The position numbers were made by a program, and so were the translations under genes. DNA of 11,274 nt from Acidobacteriota bacterium (GTDB taxonomy: Bacteria > Acidobacteriota > Vicinamibacteria > Vicinamibacterales > Fen-181): assembly GCA_003157675.1 (NCBI GenBank), contig PMKG01000384.1:1-11274 (forward strand), read 5' to 3'. Shown here in pieces: positions 5,586 through 11,274 of the stretch (within the stretch, counting starts at the first letter, position 1; each line of letters starts with the position of its first letter). The notes beneath the pieces were generated by a model. It searched no databases and was not told the origin of the DNA. It was given only the letters and a program-made list of their open reading frames with translations.

Positions 5586-7424
5586 CTACTTCGACTGCGC
5601 GGCCGCCGGCGTCTTCAGGGTCGACCCCGCCGGCCCAGCCTTCGTGCCCGGCCCGGGCTTCGCGGCCGGACCCGCCGGCTGCGCCGCGCGGATGAGGGTG
5701 CCCGTTTCGTTGGTCCCCGCGATCCAGGTCTTCCCCTCGCCGTCCCAATACATCGACCGCTCGACCGCGAACGACACGCCGTTGGTCGATTCGACGACGG
5801 TCCCGAACTGCTCGCCCGACTGAAGCGGGAACTCGGCGGAACTCAGCGTCATCCGCGAGTTGGCCTTGACGGTGGCCCGCACGGCGACCGGCGCCAGGCC
5901 GTTGTCGCGCAGCAGCGTCAGCGTGACGGCCGCGTCCTGGCCGTTCGGGTTGGCCAGCAGGAACCGGCTGACGACGTTGTGTCCGCCGCCGGTTTCGCCC
6001 TCCGAGAGCACCCACTTGGTCCCCAGCGCAGGCATGGCCGCGCTGTTGTGGCCTTCGTACCACTGACCCCAGCTTCCCGGCCAGTACATCGACCGCTCCG
6101 CGACGATCGCGAGCGTGGAGGTGACGACGGCCGACACTTCCGTGTTCTCGAGGCCCGGGACGTCGTTGACCGTGATCGTCATGCGGCTGGTCGGCGCGAC
6201 CTGGTACGTCCTGGTGACGCTCGTCCCGCTCGGCGTGAGGTAGTTGACCGTCGCGGTGGCCGGCAAGGTGTTCGGGTTCGCGAGCAGCAGGTACTCGGAG
6301 AACACGTCTCCGGTCTGCCCTTCGGCCAGGAACCATTTCCTCGACGGCGCCGCGACGCCCCCAGACTCGTGACCGCCCTTAGCGGCCGTGTTCTGCGCCG
6401 TGAAGTACATCGTCCGCTCGGCGGCAATCGGCGACGTGGCGTCGACATACATGCCGAACGACACCTGGCTCAACCCCGGGACGGTGTTCAGGTGGACCGA
6501 CTGCCGGCCGTTCGCGGGGACGACGTAGCTCGCCTGCACGGTCTGCCCGCTGGCCAGGAAGAAGGTGACGGTCGCGTTCGTCTCGACCGACCCCGCGTTG
6601 GCCAGCGTGAGGTACGTGTCGAACACTCCCGTGTCGCCCTCGGCGAAGTACCAGGTGGTTTGCGCGCTGTCGAGCGCCTTCCCCGTGTGTGCCGAGTCCA
6701 TCATCTCGGGGCCGCCCCAGGTCATCGTGCGCTCGACGAGCACTCCGCCGCGCTGGGTGGTGACCTCGGCCGCCACCGGCAGGTCCTGCAGCCCCGCGAT
6801 GTCGTTCACGACCACCGTCTTCCGGCTCTGGCCCGGGATCGAGTACTGCTGGACGATGGGCGTGCCGCCCTGCGGAAGGAACCGGACGGTAATCTCAGCC
6901 ACGTCAGTACCGGGATTGGTCAGCGCCAGGCGCGTCCTGAAGCTTCCGGTGGCCCCTTCGGCCAGCAGCCACGTGTTCGGGATGAACGGGTCGGTCCCGT
7001 TAAGGAACTCGTCCATGTTGATGACGCCGTCCCCGTCCGGGTCGGCGTTCATGTCGGTGATGCCCAACCGGGCCTTCCACTGATCGAGCGGCTCGCCCGA
7101 GGGCGAGGTGAGCGGGACCACGGTGCTGATTTCCGCCGACATCGGGCTGTTGAGACCGTCCGCGTTGACCGCGCGGATGGCGAAGTAGTAGGTCTGGCCG
7201 TCCTTCAGGCTCGTGAGTGTGGCGGTGGTGACCCTGCCGACTTGCTGGCTGAAGACATAAACGCCCGGCTGGGTGCCGTAGAGCACCACGTAGCCGACGA
7301 CATCGGCCTCGGGATTGGCGTTCCAGCTGACCGTGACCGAGCCCGCGCGGAGCAACGCGGGGGTCAACAGGATCGCGGAGACGACGCCAAACAGTCGGGC
7401 GAACTTGCGCATGGAAGTAGCCAT
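5586..7424 (-). CDS. Secreted repeat protein: Fn3-like domain, EF-hand-like loop, four ~106-residue repeats
   Basis: This 612-residue protein has no function I can name. From the ATG at 7424 it begins MATSMRKFARLF followed by a hydrophobic stretch ending in TPALLRA, a clear signal peptide. Residues 28-105 look like one fibronectin type III domain (VTVSWNANPEADVVGYVVLY, then YYFAIRAVNADG). A 12-residue calcium-type loop, DPDGDGVINMDE (128-139), resembles an EF-hand or thrombospondin-3 element. Four tandem repeats start at Trp152, Trp258, Trp364 and Trp471, each opening W-x-x-(A/S)-EG-x-TG and closing with ER(S/T)M. The tail (about 581-612) is rich in Pro, Ala, Gly and Lys. Other possible starts are ATG 7412, which gives the most compact signal peptide, and GTG 7439; none has a good Shine-Dalgarno site. 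No sortase, PEP-CTERM or Por sorting signal is seen. A surface or extracellular adhesive or structural role is inference. The stop is 15 bases from that of smpB. Confidence 0.85.
   Translation of the reverse strand: MATSMRKFARLFGVVSAILLTPALLRAGSVTVSWNANPEADVVGYVVLYGTQPGVYVFSQQVGRVTTATLTSLKDGQTYYFAIRAVNADGLNSPMSAEISTVVPLTSPSGEPLDQWKARLGITDMNADPDGDGVINMDEFLNGTDPFIPNTWLLAEGATGSFRTRLALTNPGTDVAEITVRFLPQGGTPIVQQYSIPGQSRKTVVVNDIAGLQDLPVAAEVTTQRGGVLVERTMTWGGPEMMDSAHTGKALDSAQTTWYFAEGDTGVFDTYLTLANAGSVETNATVTFFLASGQTVQASYVVPANGRQSVHLNTVPGLSQVSFGMYVDATSPIAAERTMYFTAQNTAAKGGHESGGVAAPSRKWFLAEGQTGDVFSEYLLLANPNTLPATATVNYLTPSGTSVTRTYQVAPTSRMTITVNDVPGLENTEVSAVVTSTLAIVAERSMYWPGSWGQWYEGHNSAAMPALGTKWVLSEGETGGGHNVVSRFLLANPNGQDAAVTLTLLRDNGLAPVAVRATVKANSRMTLSSAEFPLQSGEQFGTVVESTNGVSFAVERSMYWDGEGKTWIAGTNETGTLIRAAQPAGPAAKPGPGTKAGPAGSTLKTPAAAQSK
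5688..6971 (-). repeat. Region encoding four tandem ~106-residue protein repeats
   Basis: The repeats begin at 6971, 6653, 6335 and 6014 (minus strand) with spacings of 106, 106 and 107 residues. Shared positions include the opening W-x-x-(A/S)-EG-x-TG, a central LxLxN(P/A) motif, a strand ending in NSR- or GQSRK-like residues before (N/S)D(V/I)PGL, and a closing ER(S/T)M(Y/T). At DNA level little identity survives; one 14-base match, TACATCGACCGCTC, occurs at 5749 and 6085 where ERSMY is encoded. The repeats are therefore old and divergent, not a recent duplication. Confidence 0.8.
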
Positions 7425-7554
7425 TGGATGGACCGGCACGCGTGGTCCAAGCGCAAGGGGAGTGCCACGTGGGCGCGTGACGGGAGGGCACCGAAAGTCT
7501 GGAGTTTTCGCGCGGCTTCGGGCAGAACGCCCTTCGGGCGGACCGACAGGGTCG

Positions 7555-7588
7555 GCTGGTGATTACGAATTGGTAATCGGGATCCAGC
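7555..7588. promoter_or_regulatory. Candidate operator: interrupted dyad in the divergent spacer
   Basis: Inner arms GATTAC (7561-7566) and GTAATC (7573-7578) are perfect inverted repeats around the six bases GAATTG. Outer arms GCTGG (7555-7559) and CCAGC (7584-7588) are also perfectly complementary. The inner part is locally AT-rich in very GC-rich DNA. The layout suits a dimeric regulator serving one or both divergent genes; a transcribed stem-loop is the alternative. No regulator gene lies in the window. Confidence 0.4.
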
Positions 7589-7751
7589 TATCGTGGGGGG
7601 GACGCCGGCGTTCGGGAGCCTTTGGCGAACCCGAGGCGCCGAGTGTACCATTGGGCGGCCTTGAGCCTGTGAGCACGGCCACGACCCGTGCCGCGCGTCG
7701 GCGCCGCGGCTCTCAACAGGGGGGCGTCGACCACCGCGTCCAATACTTCTC

Positions 7752-7758
7752 AGAGGAG
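7752..7758 (+). promoter_or_regulatory. Shine-Dalgarno site for the DegT-family aminotransferase
   Basis: AGAGGAG lies eight bases before the ATG at 7767. It is the best ribosome binding site in the window and fixes that start. Confidence 0.8.
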
Positions 7759-7766
7759 CGTCCGGT

Positions 7767-8894
7767 ATGTCGTCCCAGGTTTCCTCGGTTCCGCTGCTCG
7801 ATCTCCACGCACAATATCGTCCGATTCGCGAGGACATCCTCGCGGCCATCGCGCGCGTGTGCGACAGCCAGCGGTTCATCGGGGGGCCGGAGGTCGAGGG
7901 GCTCGAGCGCGAGCTGGCCGGCATGCTGGAGGTGACCGAGGCAGTCGGCGTGTCCTCGGGGACCGATGCCCTGCTGGCGGCCATGATGGCGCTCGGCATC
8001 GGCCCTGGTGACGAAGTCGTCACGACGACCTACTCGTTCTTTGCCACAGCCGGCTGTGTGACGCGCCTCGGCGCGAGGCCGGTGCTGGTGGACATTGCCC
8101 CGGCCACCTGCAACATCGACCCGACGGCGGTTGCCGCCGCCATCACAGCCCGGACCCGGGCGATCATTCCGGTGCATCTGTTCGGGTGCAGCGCCGAGAT
8201 GACCCCGATTCTGGAGACCGCGGCCAAAGCCGGGATTGCCGTGATCGAAGACGCGGCGCAGGCCATCGGCGCCCGCTATCACGGGCGACCTGTTGGCGGA
8301 CTTGGGACGCTTGGGTGCTTCTCGTTCTTTCCGAGCAAGAACCTGGGGGCGTTCGGCGACGGCGGCCTCGTCACGACCAACGATCCGGCGCTCGCGCGGC
8401 GGCTGAGGCTCGTACGCAATCACGGGGCCGAACCGAAATATTTCCACAAGATCGTCGGTGCGAACTTCCGGCTCGATGCGTTGCAGGCCGCCGTGCTGCG
8501 CGTCAAGCTGCCGCACCTGGCCGCGTGGACCGCGGCGCGGCGCCGGAACGCAGACCGTTACCGCGAGCTGCTCGCGCCGCTCTCCGCGAAAGGACGCGTG
8601 CGTCTGCCGGTAGAGCCGGCCGGCTGCCATCACATCTACAACCAGTTCGTGATCCGGGTCGAGGACCGCGACCGTGTCAAGGCCGGTCTCGACGCGCGGC
8701 GTGTCGGCACCGAGGTCTACTACCCGGTGCCGTTCCACCTGCAGGAGTGCTTCAAGGACCTTGGGTACAAGCAGGGGCAGTTCCCGGCGGCCGAGGAAGC
8801 CGCCGATGGCACCCTGGCCCTGCCCATCTACGGCGAGTTGACCGAGGATCAGCAGCGCTACGTCGTCGACTCGATCGCGCAGGTCATCGGCTGA
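7767..8894 (+). CDS. DegT/DnrJ/EryC1/StrS-family PLP-dependent sugar aminotransferase
   Basis: This 375-residue cytoplasmic enzyme transfers an amino group, normally from glutamate, to a keto-sugar nucleotide. The PLP Schiff-base lysine is Lys191 in SFFPSKNLGAFGDGG. EDAAQA (161-166) supplies the Asp that contacts the PLP ring nitrogen, and SSGTDALL (63-70) binds the phosphate. The length is typical. The opening (VPLLDLHAQYRPIREDI) and the segment FIGGPEVEGLE resemble WbpE/WlbC-type and 3-amino-sugar transaminases more than perosamine synthases, but substrate cannot be read with confidence. A strong AGAGGAG site eight bases upstream supports the start. With an RmlD-like reductase and gmd downstream it fits an O-antigen or exopolysaccharide locus. 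It heads the plus-strand block, and a hairpin follows its stop codon. Confidence 0.92.
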   Translation: MSSQVSSVPLLDLHAQYRPIREDILAAIARVCDSQRFIGGPEVEGLERELAGMLEVTEAVGVSSGTDALLAAMMALGIGPGDEVVTTTYSFFATAGCVTRLGARPVLVDIAPATCNIDPTAVAAAITARTRAIIPVHLFGCSAEMTPILETAAKAGIAVIEDAAQAIGARYHGRPVGGLGTLGCFSFFPSKNLGAFGDGGLVTTNDPALARRLRLVRNHGAEPKYFHKIVGANFRLDALQAAVLRVKLPHLAAWTAARRRNADRYRELLAPLSAKGRVRLPVEPAGCHHIYNQFVIRVEDRDRVKAGLDARRVGTEVYYPVPFHLQECFKDLGYKQGQFPAAEEAADGTLALPIYGELTEDQQRYVVDSIAQVIG

Positions 8895-8899
8895 CCCCG

Positions 8900-8919
8900 C
8901 GCCGGCCAGCGGGCCGGTG
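8900..8919 (+). terminator. Stem-loop between aminotransferase and symporter genes
   Basis: CCGGCC (8902-8907) and GGCCGG (8912-8917) form a perfect six-pair stem around the loop AGCG. G8901-T8918 (wobble) and C8900-G8919 extend it to eight pairs. It starts six bases after the upstream stop codon. No run of T follows (only ctttgg), so it is not a standard intrinsic terminator; it could attenuate transcription or protect the upstream mRNA 3' end. Confidence 0.35.
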
Positions 8920-8939
8920 CCACTTTGGATTGAGACACC

Positions 8940-10253
8940 ATGGCCATCACCCCTCTCGACGCCCCCAAGACCGCGGCGCCCCGGCGTTCGTGGATGCCCA
9001 GCGTCACGACGCAGATCTTCATCGGCCTCATCCTCGGAATCGTGCTTGGATACGTGTTCCCCTCGTCCGACGCCGGCGGCACGCACGTCATGGGCTTCGC
9101 CGAGCATCTCCGCCCGCTCTCCACGGTCTTCCTGCGCATGATCAAGATGATCATCGCGCCGCTGCTGTTCTCGACGCTGGTCATCGGCATCGCGGGGACC
9201 GGCGACATGAAGGCGATGGGGCGGATCGCCGTCAAGGCGCTGGTCTTCTTCGAGGCGGCGACGACGGTGGCGCTGTTCCTCGGGCTCGGCCTGGTCAACT
9301 TCTTCAAGCCCGGCGCCGGGCTGTCGCTGCCGGCCGAGAACGCCGCGGCGGTCGCCGCGATTGCGGTCAGGCCCCAGACCGGCTGGGACATCCTGATCCA
9401 CCTGTTCCCGACGTCGATCTTCGACGCGATGGCGACGGGCGACATCCTCCAGGTCGTGGTCTTCTCGATCTTCTTCGGCATCGGCCTGGCGGCGGTGGGG
9501 AAGCGTGGGCAGCCGGTGCTCGACTTTCTCGACGGCGTCGCGCACGTGATGTTCAAGTTCACCGGCTACGTGATGATGTTCGCGCCGATGGGCGTCACGG
9601 CAGCCATCGCGGCGACGGTCGGTGCCCGGGGCCTCGGCATCCTGATGACGCTCGGCAAGCTCGTCCTGCTGATGTACGGCGGCCTGCTGGTGTTCATCGT
9701 GGTCGTCTTCTGGATCACCTGCCGCCTGGTGCGGGTGCCCTTCCTGCACTTCCTGAGGGCGAGCCGCGAGCCGAGCCTGATCGCGTTCACGACGGCGAGC
9801 AGCGAGGCCGCGCTGCCCAAGGCACTGGAGCTGATGGAGCGGTTCGGCGCGCCGAAGAGCATCGTCAGCCTGGTCCTGCCGACCGGGTACAGCTTCAACC
9901 TGATCGGCACGACCCTCTACCTCTCGCTGTGCAGCGTGTTCGTGGCCCAGCTGTTTGGCGTGTCGATGTCGTTCGACCGCCAGCTGGTGATGATGCTGAC
10001 GCTCATGCTGACCAGCAAGGGGGTGGCGGGCGTGCCGCGCGCGGCGCTGGTCGTGCTGCTGGCGACGCTCACCTCGTTCAACCTGCCGGTCGAGGGCGCG
10101 GCGATCCTGCTCGGGATCGATCAGATCATGGACATGGGCCGCACGGGCGTGAACGTCATGGGCAACTGCCTCGCCACGGTCGTCGTCGCCCGCTGGGAGG
10201 GCACATTCGATGACGGGCAGATGCGCGAGTTCGCGAAGCAGCGGGCCGAGTGA
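8940..10253 (+). CDS. Dicarboxylate/amino acid:cation symporter (DAACS/SLC1-like)
   Basis: This 437-residue inner-membrane protein belongs to the family of GltP, DctA and the archaeal aspartate transporter GltPh, which import acidic amino acids or C4-dicarboxylates with Na+ or H+. Many hydrophobic segments start at about residue 24. The family hairpin-1 serine motif is TASSEAALP (285-293), TM7 has GYSFNLIGTTLY (316-327), hairpin 2 is TSKGVAGVPRA (358-368), and TM8 has MDMGRTGVNVMGN (397-409). Arg401, Asp398 and Asn405 match the substrate-binding residues of GltPh. The residue after the TM7 Asn-Leu pair is Ile instead of the usual Asp, and position 409 is Asn where GltPh has Asp405, so two acidic cation-site residues are absent. 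Proton coupling or altered coupling is an inference. Substrate is unknown; Arg401 favours an acidic side chain. There is one base between its stop and the next start, indicating co-transcription with the reductase. Confidence 0.93.
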   Translation: MAITPLDAPKTAAPRRSWMPSVTTQIFIGLILGIVLGYVFPSSDAGGTHVMGFAEHLRPLSTVFLRMIKMIIAPLLFSTLVIGIAGTGDMKAMGRIAVKALVFFEAATTVALFLGLGLVNFFKPGAGLSLPAENAAAVAAIAVRPQTGWDILIHLFPTSIFDAMATGDILQVVVFSIFFGIGLAAVGKRGQPVLDFLDGVAHVMFKFTGYVMMFAPMGVTAAIAATVGARGLGILMTLGKLVLLMYGGLLVFIVVVFWITCRLVRVPFLHFLRASREPSLIAFTTASSEAALPKALELMERFGAPKSIVSLVLPTGYSFNLIGTTLYLSLCSVFVAQLFGVSMSFDRQLVMMLTLMLTSKGVAGVPRAALVVLLATLTSFNLPVEGAAILLGIDQIMDMGRTGVNVMGNCLATVVVARWEGTFDDGQMREFAKQRAE

Positions 10254-10254
10254 G

Positions 10255-11115
10255 ATGAGGATCCTGGTTGTCGGCGCCGCCGGCCGTCTGGGGTCCGCGG
10301 TCGTCCGGCAGTTCGACGGATGGGCCGAGGTCACGGGGACCGTCCGCGAGGAACTCGACGTCTGCGACCGCCGCGCGGCGCTGGATCGGGTGGCCGGGCT
10401 TCGACCGGCGGCCATCGTCAATTGCGCCGCCTACAACGACGTGGACGGCGCGGAGGACGAGCCGGTCGAGGCGCTGAACGTGAACGCGTTCGCGGTCCGG
10501 AACCTGGCCGAGGCCGCGCGGTCCGTCGGCGCCGCCCTGGTCCATTACAGCACCGACTTCGTGTTCGACGGGGCGGGCGACCGGCCCTACACCGAAGAGG
10601 ACCCGCCCAATCCGCGGAGCACCTACGCGTGCTCGAAGCTGCTCGGCGAATGGCTGGCCCGAGGCGCCTTGCGCCACTACGTGCTCCGCGTCGAGAGCCT
10701 GTTCGGCTCGTCGGCGGGACCGGATCGACCGACGAGCGTGGACCGGATCGTGGAGGCCATCCTCGCGCGGCGCGAGGTGCGGGTGTTCGCGGACCGCACC
10801 GTCTCGCCGAGTTACAACGACGACGTGGCGTGGGCGACGCGAGTGCTGCTCGAGAGCGGTGCCGCGTCCGGCCTGTACCACTGTGTCAACTCGGGCTCGT
10901 GCACCTGGGAGGGACTGGCGCTCGAGGTGGGGCGGCAGCTCGGCGTCGAGCCGCGGCTGGTGCCCGTCCGGATGGCCGACGTGGAGATGCGGGCCAGCCG
11001 GCCACTGTACTGCGCGCTCGCGAACACCAGGCTCGCCACCGCGGGGGCCGTCATGCCCGCGTGGCAGGACGCGCTCGCGCGCCACCTGGCGGGGCGCCGG
11101 ACGGTCACGGGGTGA
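10255..11115 (+). CDS. RmlD-like sugar-nucleotide reductase (dTDP-4-dehydrorhamnose reductase superfamily)
   Basis: This 286-residue protein is a short-chain dehydrogenase of the RmlD substrate-binding family. These enzymes reduce the 4-keto group of a deoxysugar nucleotide with NAD(P)H. The Rossmann glycine motif GAAGRLG is at 7-13. NCAAYNDVDGAE (56-67) is the family's cofactor-side signature, STDFVFDG follows at 99-106, and the catalytic pair is Tyr124 and Lys128 in YACSK. The length matches RmlD. The ATG at 10255 is preferred over the upstream in-frame ATG at 10210, because it places the first beta strand at the N-terminus and avoids a 45-base overlap with the symporter. The neighbouring gmd makes GDP-4-keto-6-deoxymannose, so this enzyme could reduce that product (an Rmd-like role) instead of the dTDP sugar; no rmlA, rmlB or rmlC is seen. 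The end of the gene lies within an inverted-repeat structure. Confidence 0.87.
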   Translation: MRILVVGAAGRLGSAVVRQFDGWAEVTGTVREELDVCDRRAALDRVAGLRPAAIVNCAAYNDVDGAEDEPVEALNVNAFAVRNLAEAARSVGAALVHYSTDFVFDGAGDRPYTEEDPPNPRSTYACSKLLGEWLARGALRHYVLRVESLFGSSAGPDRPTSVDRIVEAILARREVRVFADRTVSPSYNDDVAWATRVLLESGAASGLYHCVNSGSCTWEGLALEVGRQLGVEPRLVPVRMADVEMRASRPLYCALANTRLATAGAVMPAWQDALARHLAGRRTVTG

Positions 11116-11131
11116 CCTTGACCGTGCCGGC
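11096..11131 (+). promoter_or_regulatory. Overlapping inverted repeats at the rmlD-like/gmd junction
   Basis: Two mutually exclusive pairings are possible. The short one is GGTCAC (11103-11108) with GTGACC (11112-11117) around GGG, and it ends exactly at the -35 hexamer. The long one pairs GCCGG and CGGTCA (11096-11107, one unpaired A) with TGACCG and CCGGC (11119-11131, unpaired TG), an 11-pair stem. TGACC occurs twice in tandem, at 11113 and 11119. It spans the upstream stop codon. It may be an operator, an attenuator-like switch, or an upstream mRNA end; no T run follows it. Confidence 0.45.
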
Positions 11132-11146
11132 TCCGGACCGTAACAT
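11118..11146 (+). promoter_or_regulatory. Candidate sigma70-type promoter for gmd
   Basis: TTGACC (11118-11123, five of six to consensus) and TAACAT (11141-11146, four of six) are separated by exactly 17 bases. Transcription would start near 11153, leaving a leader of about 36 bases before the gmd ATG, with GGGGA (11174-11178) as a possible ribosome binding site. It is the best promoter match in the window and lies in the only gap of this gene block, directly after the upstream stop codon. Confidence 0.5.
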
Positions 11147-11188
11147 GCTCGCGATTCTTCACTCTGCGTTGATGGGGATCTGAGGCTC

Positions 11189-11274
11189 ATGTCCAAGCGC
11201 GCCGTCATCACCGGGATTACTGGCCAGGACGGGTCGTACCTGGCCGAACTGCTGCTCGAGAAGGGCTACGACGT
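11189..11274 (+). CDS. gmd: GDP-mannose 4,6-dehydratase, N-terminal fragment (cut by window end)
   Basis: Only 28 complete codons are visible. The protein starts MSKRAVITGITGQDGSYLAE, the characteristic N-terminus of GDP-mannose 4,6-dehydratase, with the NADP-binding GITGQDG at residues 9-15. The enzyme converts GDP-mannose to GDP-4-keto-6-deoxy-D-mannose, the branch point to GDP-fucose, GDP-rhamnose, GDP-6-deoxytalose and GDP-perosamine. The start at 11189 is preceded by GGGGA ten bases upstream and TGAGG three bases upstream. Its own promoter candidate lies in the 73-base gap before it. With the aminotransferase and reductase upstream it points to a deoxysugar or amino-deoxysugar pathway for a surface polysaccharide. 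The rest of the gene is outside the window, so integrity cannot be judged. Confidence 0.9.
   Translation, partial: MSKRAVITGITGQDGSYLAELLLEKGYD

Larger units (their letters stand above)
7425..7766. other. 342-base divergent spacer
   Basis: This gap separates the minus-strand secreted-protein gene from the plus-strand aminotransferase gene and must hold both promoters. I see no convincing ORF or RNA gene in it. It contains, in order, hairpin CGCCC-TTC-GGGCG (7528-7540), hairpin CCGAC-AGG-GTCGG (7543-7555), the interrupted dyad at 7555-7588, a run of seven G (7595-7601), a run of six G (7719-7724) and the Shine-Dalgarno site for the aminotransferase. Possible promoter boxes are too poor to assign. 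Confidence 0.6.

Noticed and set aside
5579..5603. Possible bidirectional terminator between smpB and the convergent secreted-protein gene
   Set aside because: Only about five consecutive pairs (5580-5584 with 5595-5599), a 10-base loop, a mismatch beyond, and no T run on either side.
7424..7439. GTG at 7439 as start of the secreted-protein gene
   Set aside because: It would add PVHP ahead of the signal peptide with no ribosome binding site; the ATGs at 7424 and 7412 give more normal signal peptides.
7595..7601. G7 tract in the divergent spacer as a phase-variable switch
   Set aside because: Seven G in GC-rich intergenic DNA is unremarkable, it is not placed between recognisable promoter boxes, and a single sequence cannot show length variation.
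7622..7651. TTGGCG-18-TACCAT as promoter of the aminotransferase gene
   Set aside because: Three of six and four of six matches with a long spacer; matches of this quality are expected by chance in 342 bases.
5091..7766. ssrA (tmRNA) or tRNA genes near smpB
   Set aside because: I looked for tRNA-like ends and a tag-coding segment in the gaps beside smpB and in the 7425-7766 spacer and found none. The smpB-flanking gaps are too short.
8186..10213. 675-codon plus-strand frame overlapping the aminotransferase and symporter genes
   Set aside because: It crosses two real genes in another frame, and its composition is Arg/Gly/Ala-rich without motifs.
10210..10254. Upstream ATG at 10210 for the RmlD-like reductase
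   Set aside because: It adds 15 Ser/Arg-rich residues before the first Rossmann strand and overlaps the end of the symporter gene; the ATG at 10255 fits the family.
7713..10421. 902-codon open frame on the minus strand across the aminotransferase and symporter genes
   Set aside because: It is rich in His, Arg, Asp and Gln, with no domain, and lies opposite two clear conserved genes. Long antisense frames are common at this GC content.

Overview
This 11.3-kb window is GC-rich bacterial DNA. It is densely coded, with an uninterrupted block of plus-strand genes, one minus-strand gene, and a second plus-strand block. The holB-ricT pair, a ferredoxin-dependent 2-oxoacid oxidoreductase, and a secreted protein built from a fibronectin-like domain plus repeats suggest a free-living, deep-branching Gram-negative-like bacterium. 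Acidobacteriota (Vicinamibacteria-like) is my best guess, but it is an inference from gene content and composition, not proven by any marker here.

Region 1 (1-2285) holds a three-subunit 2-oxoacid:ferredoxin oxidoreductase in the order alpha (5' end cut off by the window), beta and gamma. The genes overlap or abut and are surely one operon. Region 2 (2316-5570) is a housekeeping run: holB (clamp-loader delta'), ricT (PSP1-domain protein), pdxA (vitamin B6 synthesis) and smpB (trans-translation). ricT, pdxA and smpB are spaced by only 11 and 16 bases. The 135-base spacer between holB and ricT is unusual: it carries two degenerate tracts with a 7-base period and a 10-base palindrome.

Region 3 (5586-7424, minus strand) is one large gene for a predicted secreted protein. 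It has a signal peptide, an Fn3-like domain, an EF-hand-like calcium loop, four tandem repeats of about 106 residues and a low-complexity tail. It converges on smpB and diverges from the next gene across a 342-base spacer that contains two small hairpins and a 34-base interrupted dyad.

Region 4 (7767-11274) looks like the entry to a surface-polysaccharide or nucleotide-sugar locus: a DegT-family sugar aminotransferase, a dicarboxylate/amino-acid:cation symporter, an RmlD-like sugar-nucleotide reductase and the first 28 codons of gmd (GDP-mannose 4,6-dehydratase). The rmlD-gmd junction carries overlapping inverted repeats that abut a sigma70-like promoter with a 17-base spacer, so gmd probably has its own regulated promoter.

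Most genes belong to well-known families, and I see no clearly new multi-gene system. The items most worth a second look are the heptad-repeat spacer, the structured rmlD-gmd junction, the divergent-spacer dyad, the symporter lacking two usual cation-site aspartates, and the repeat protein.
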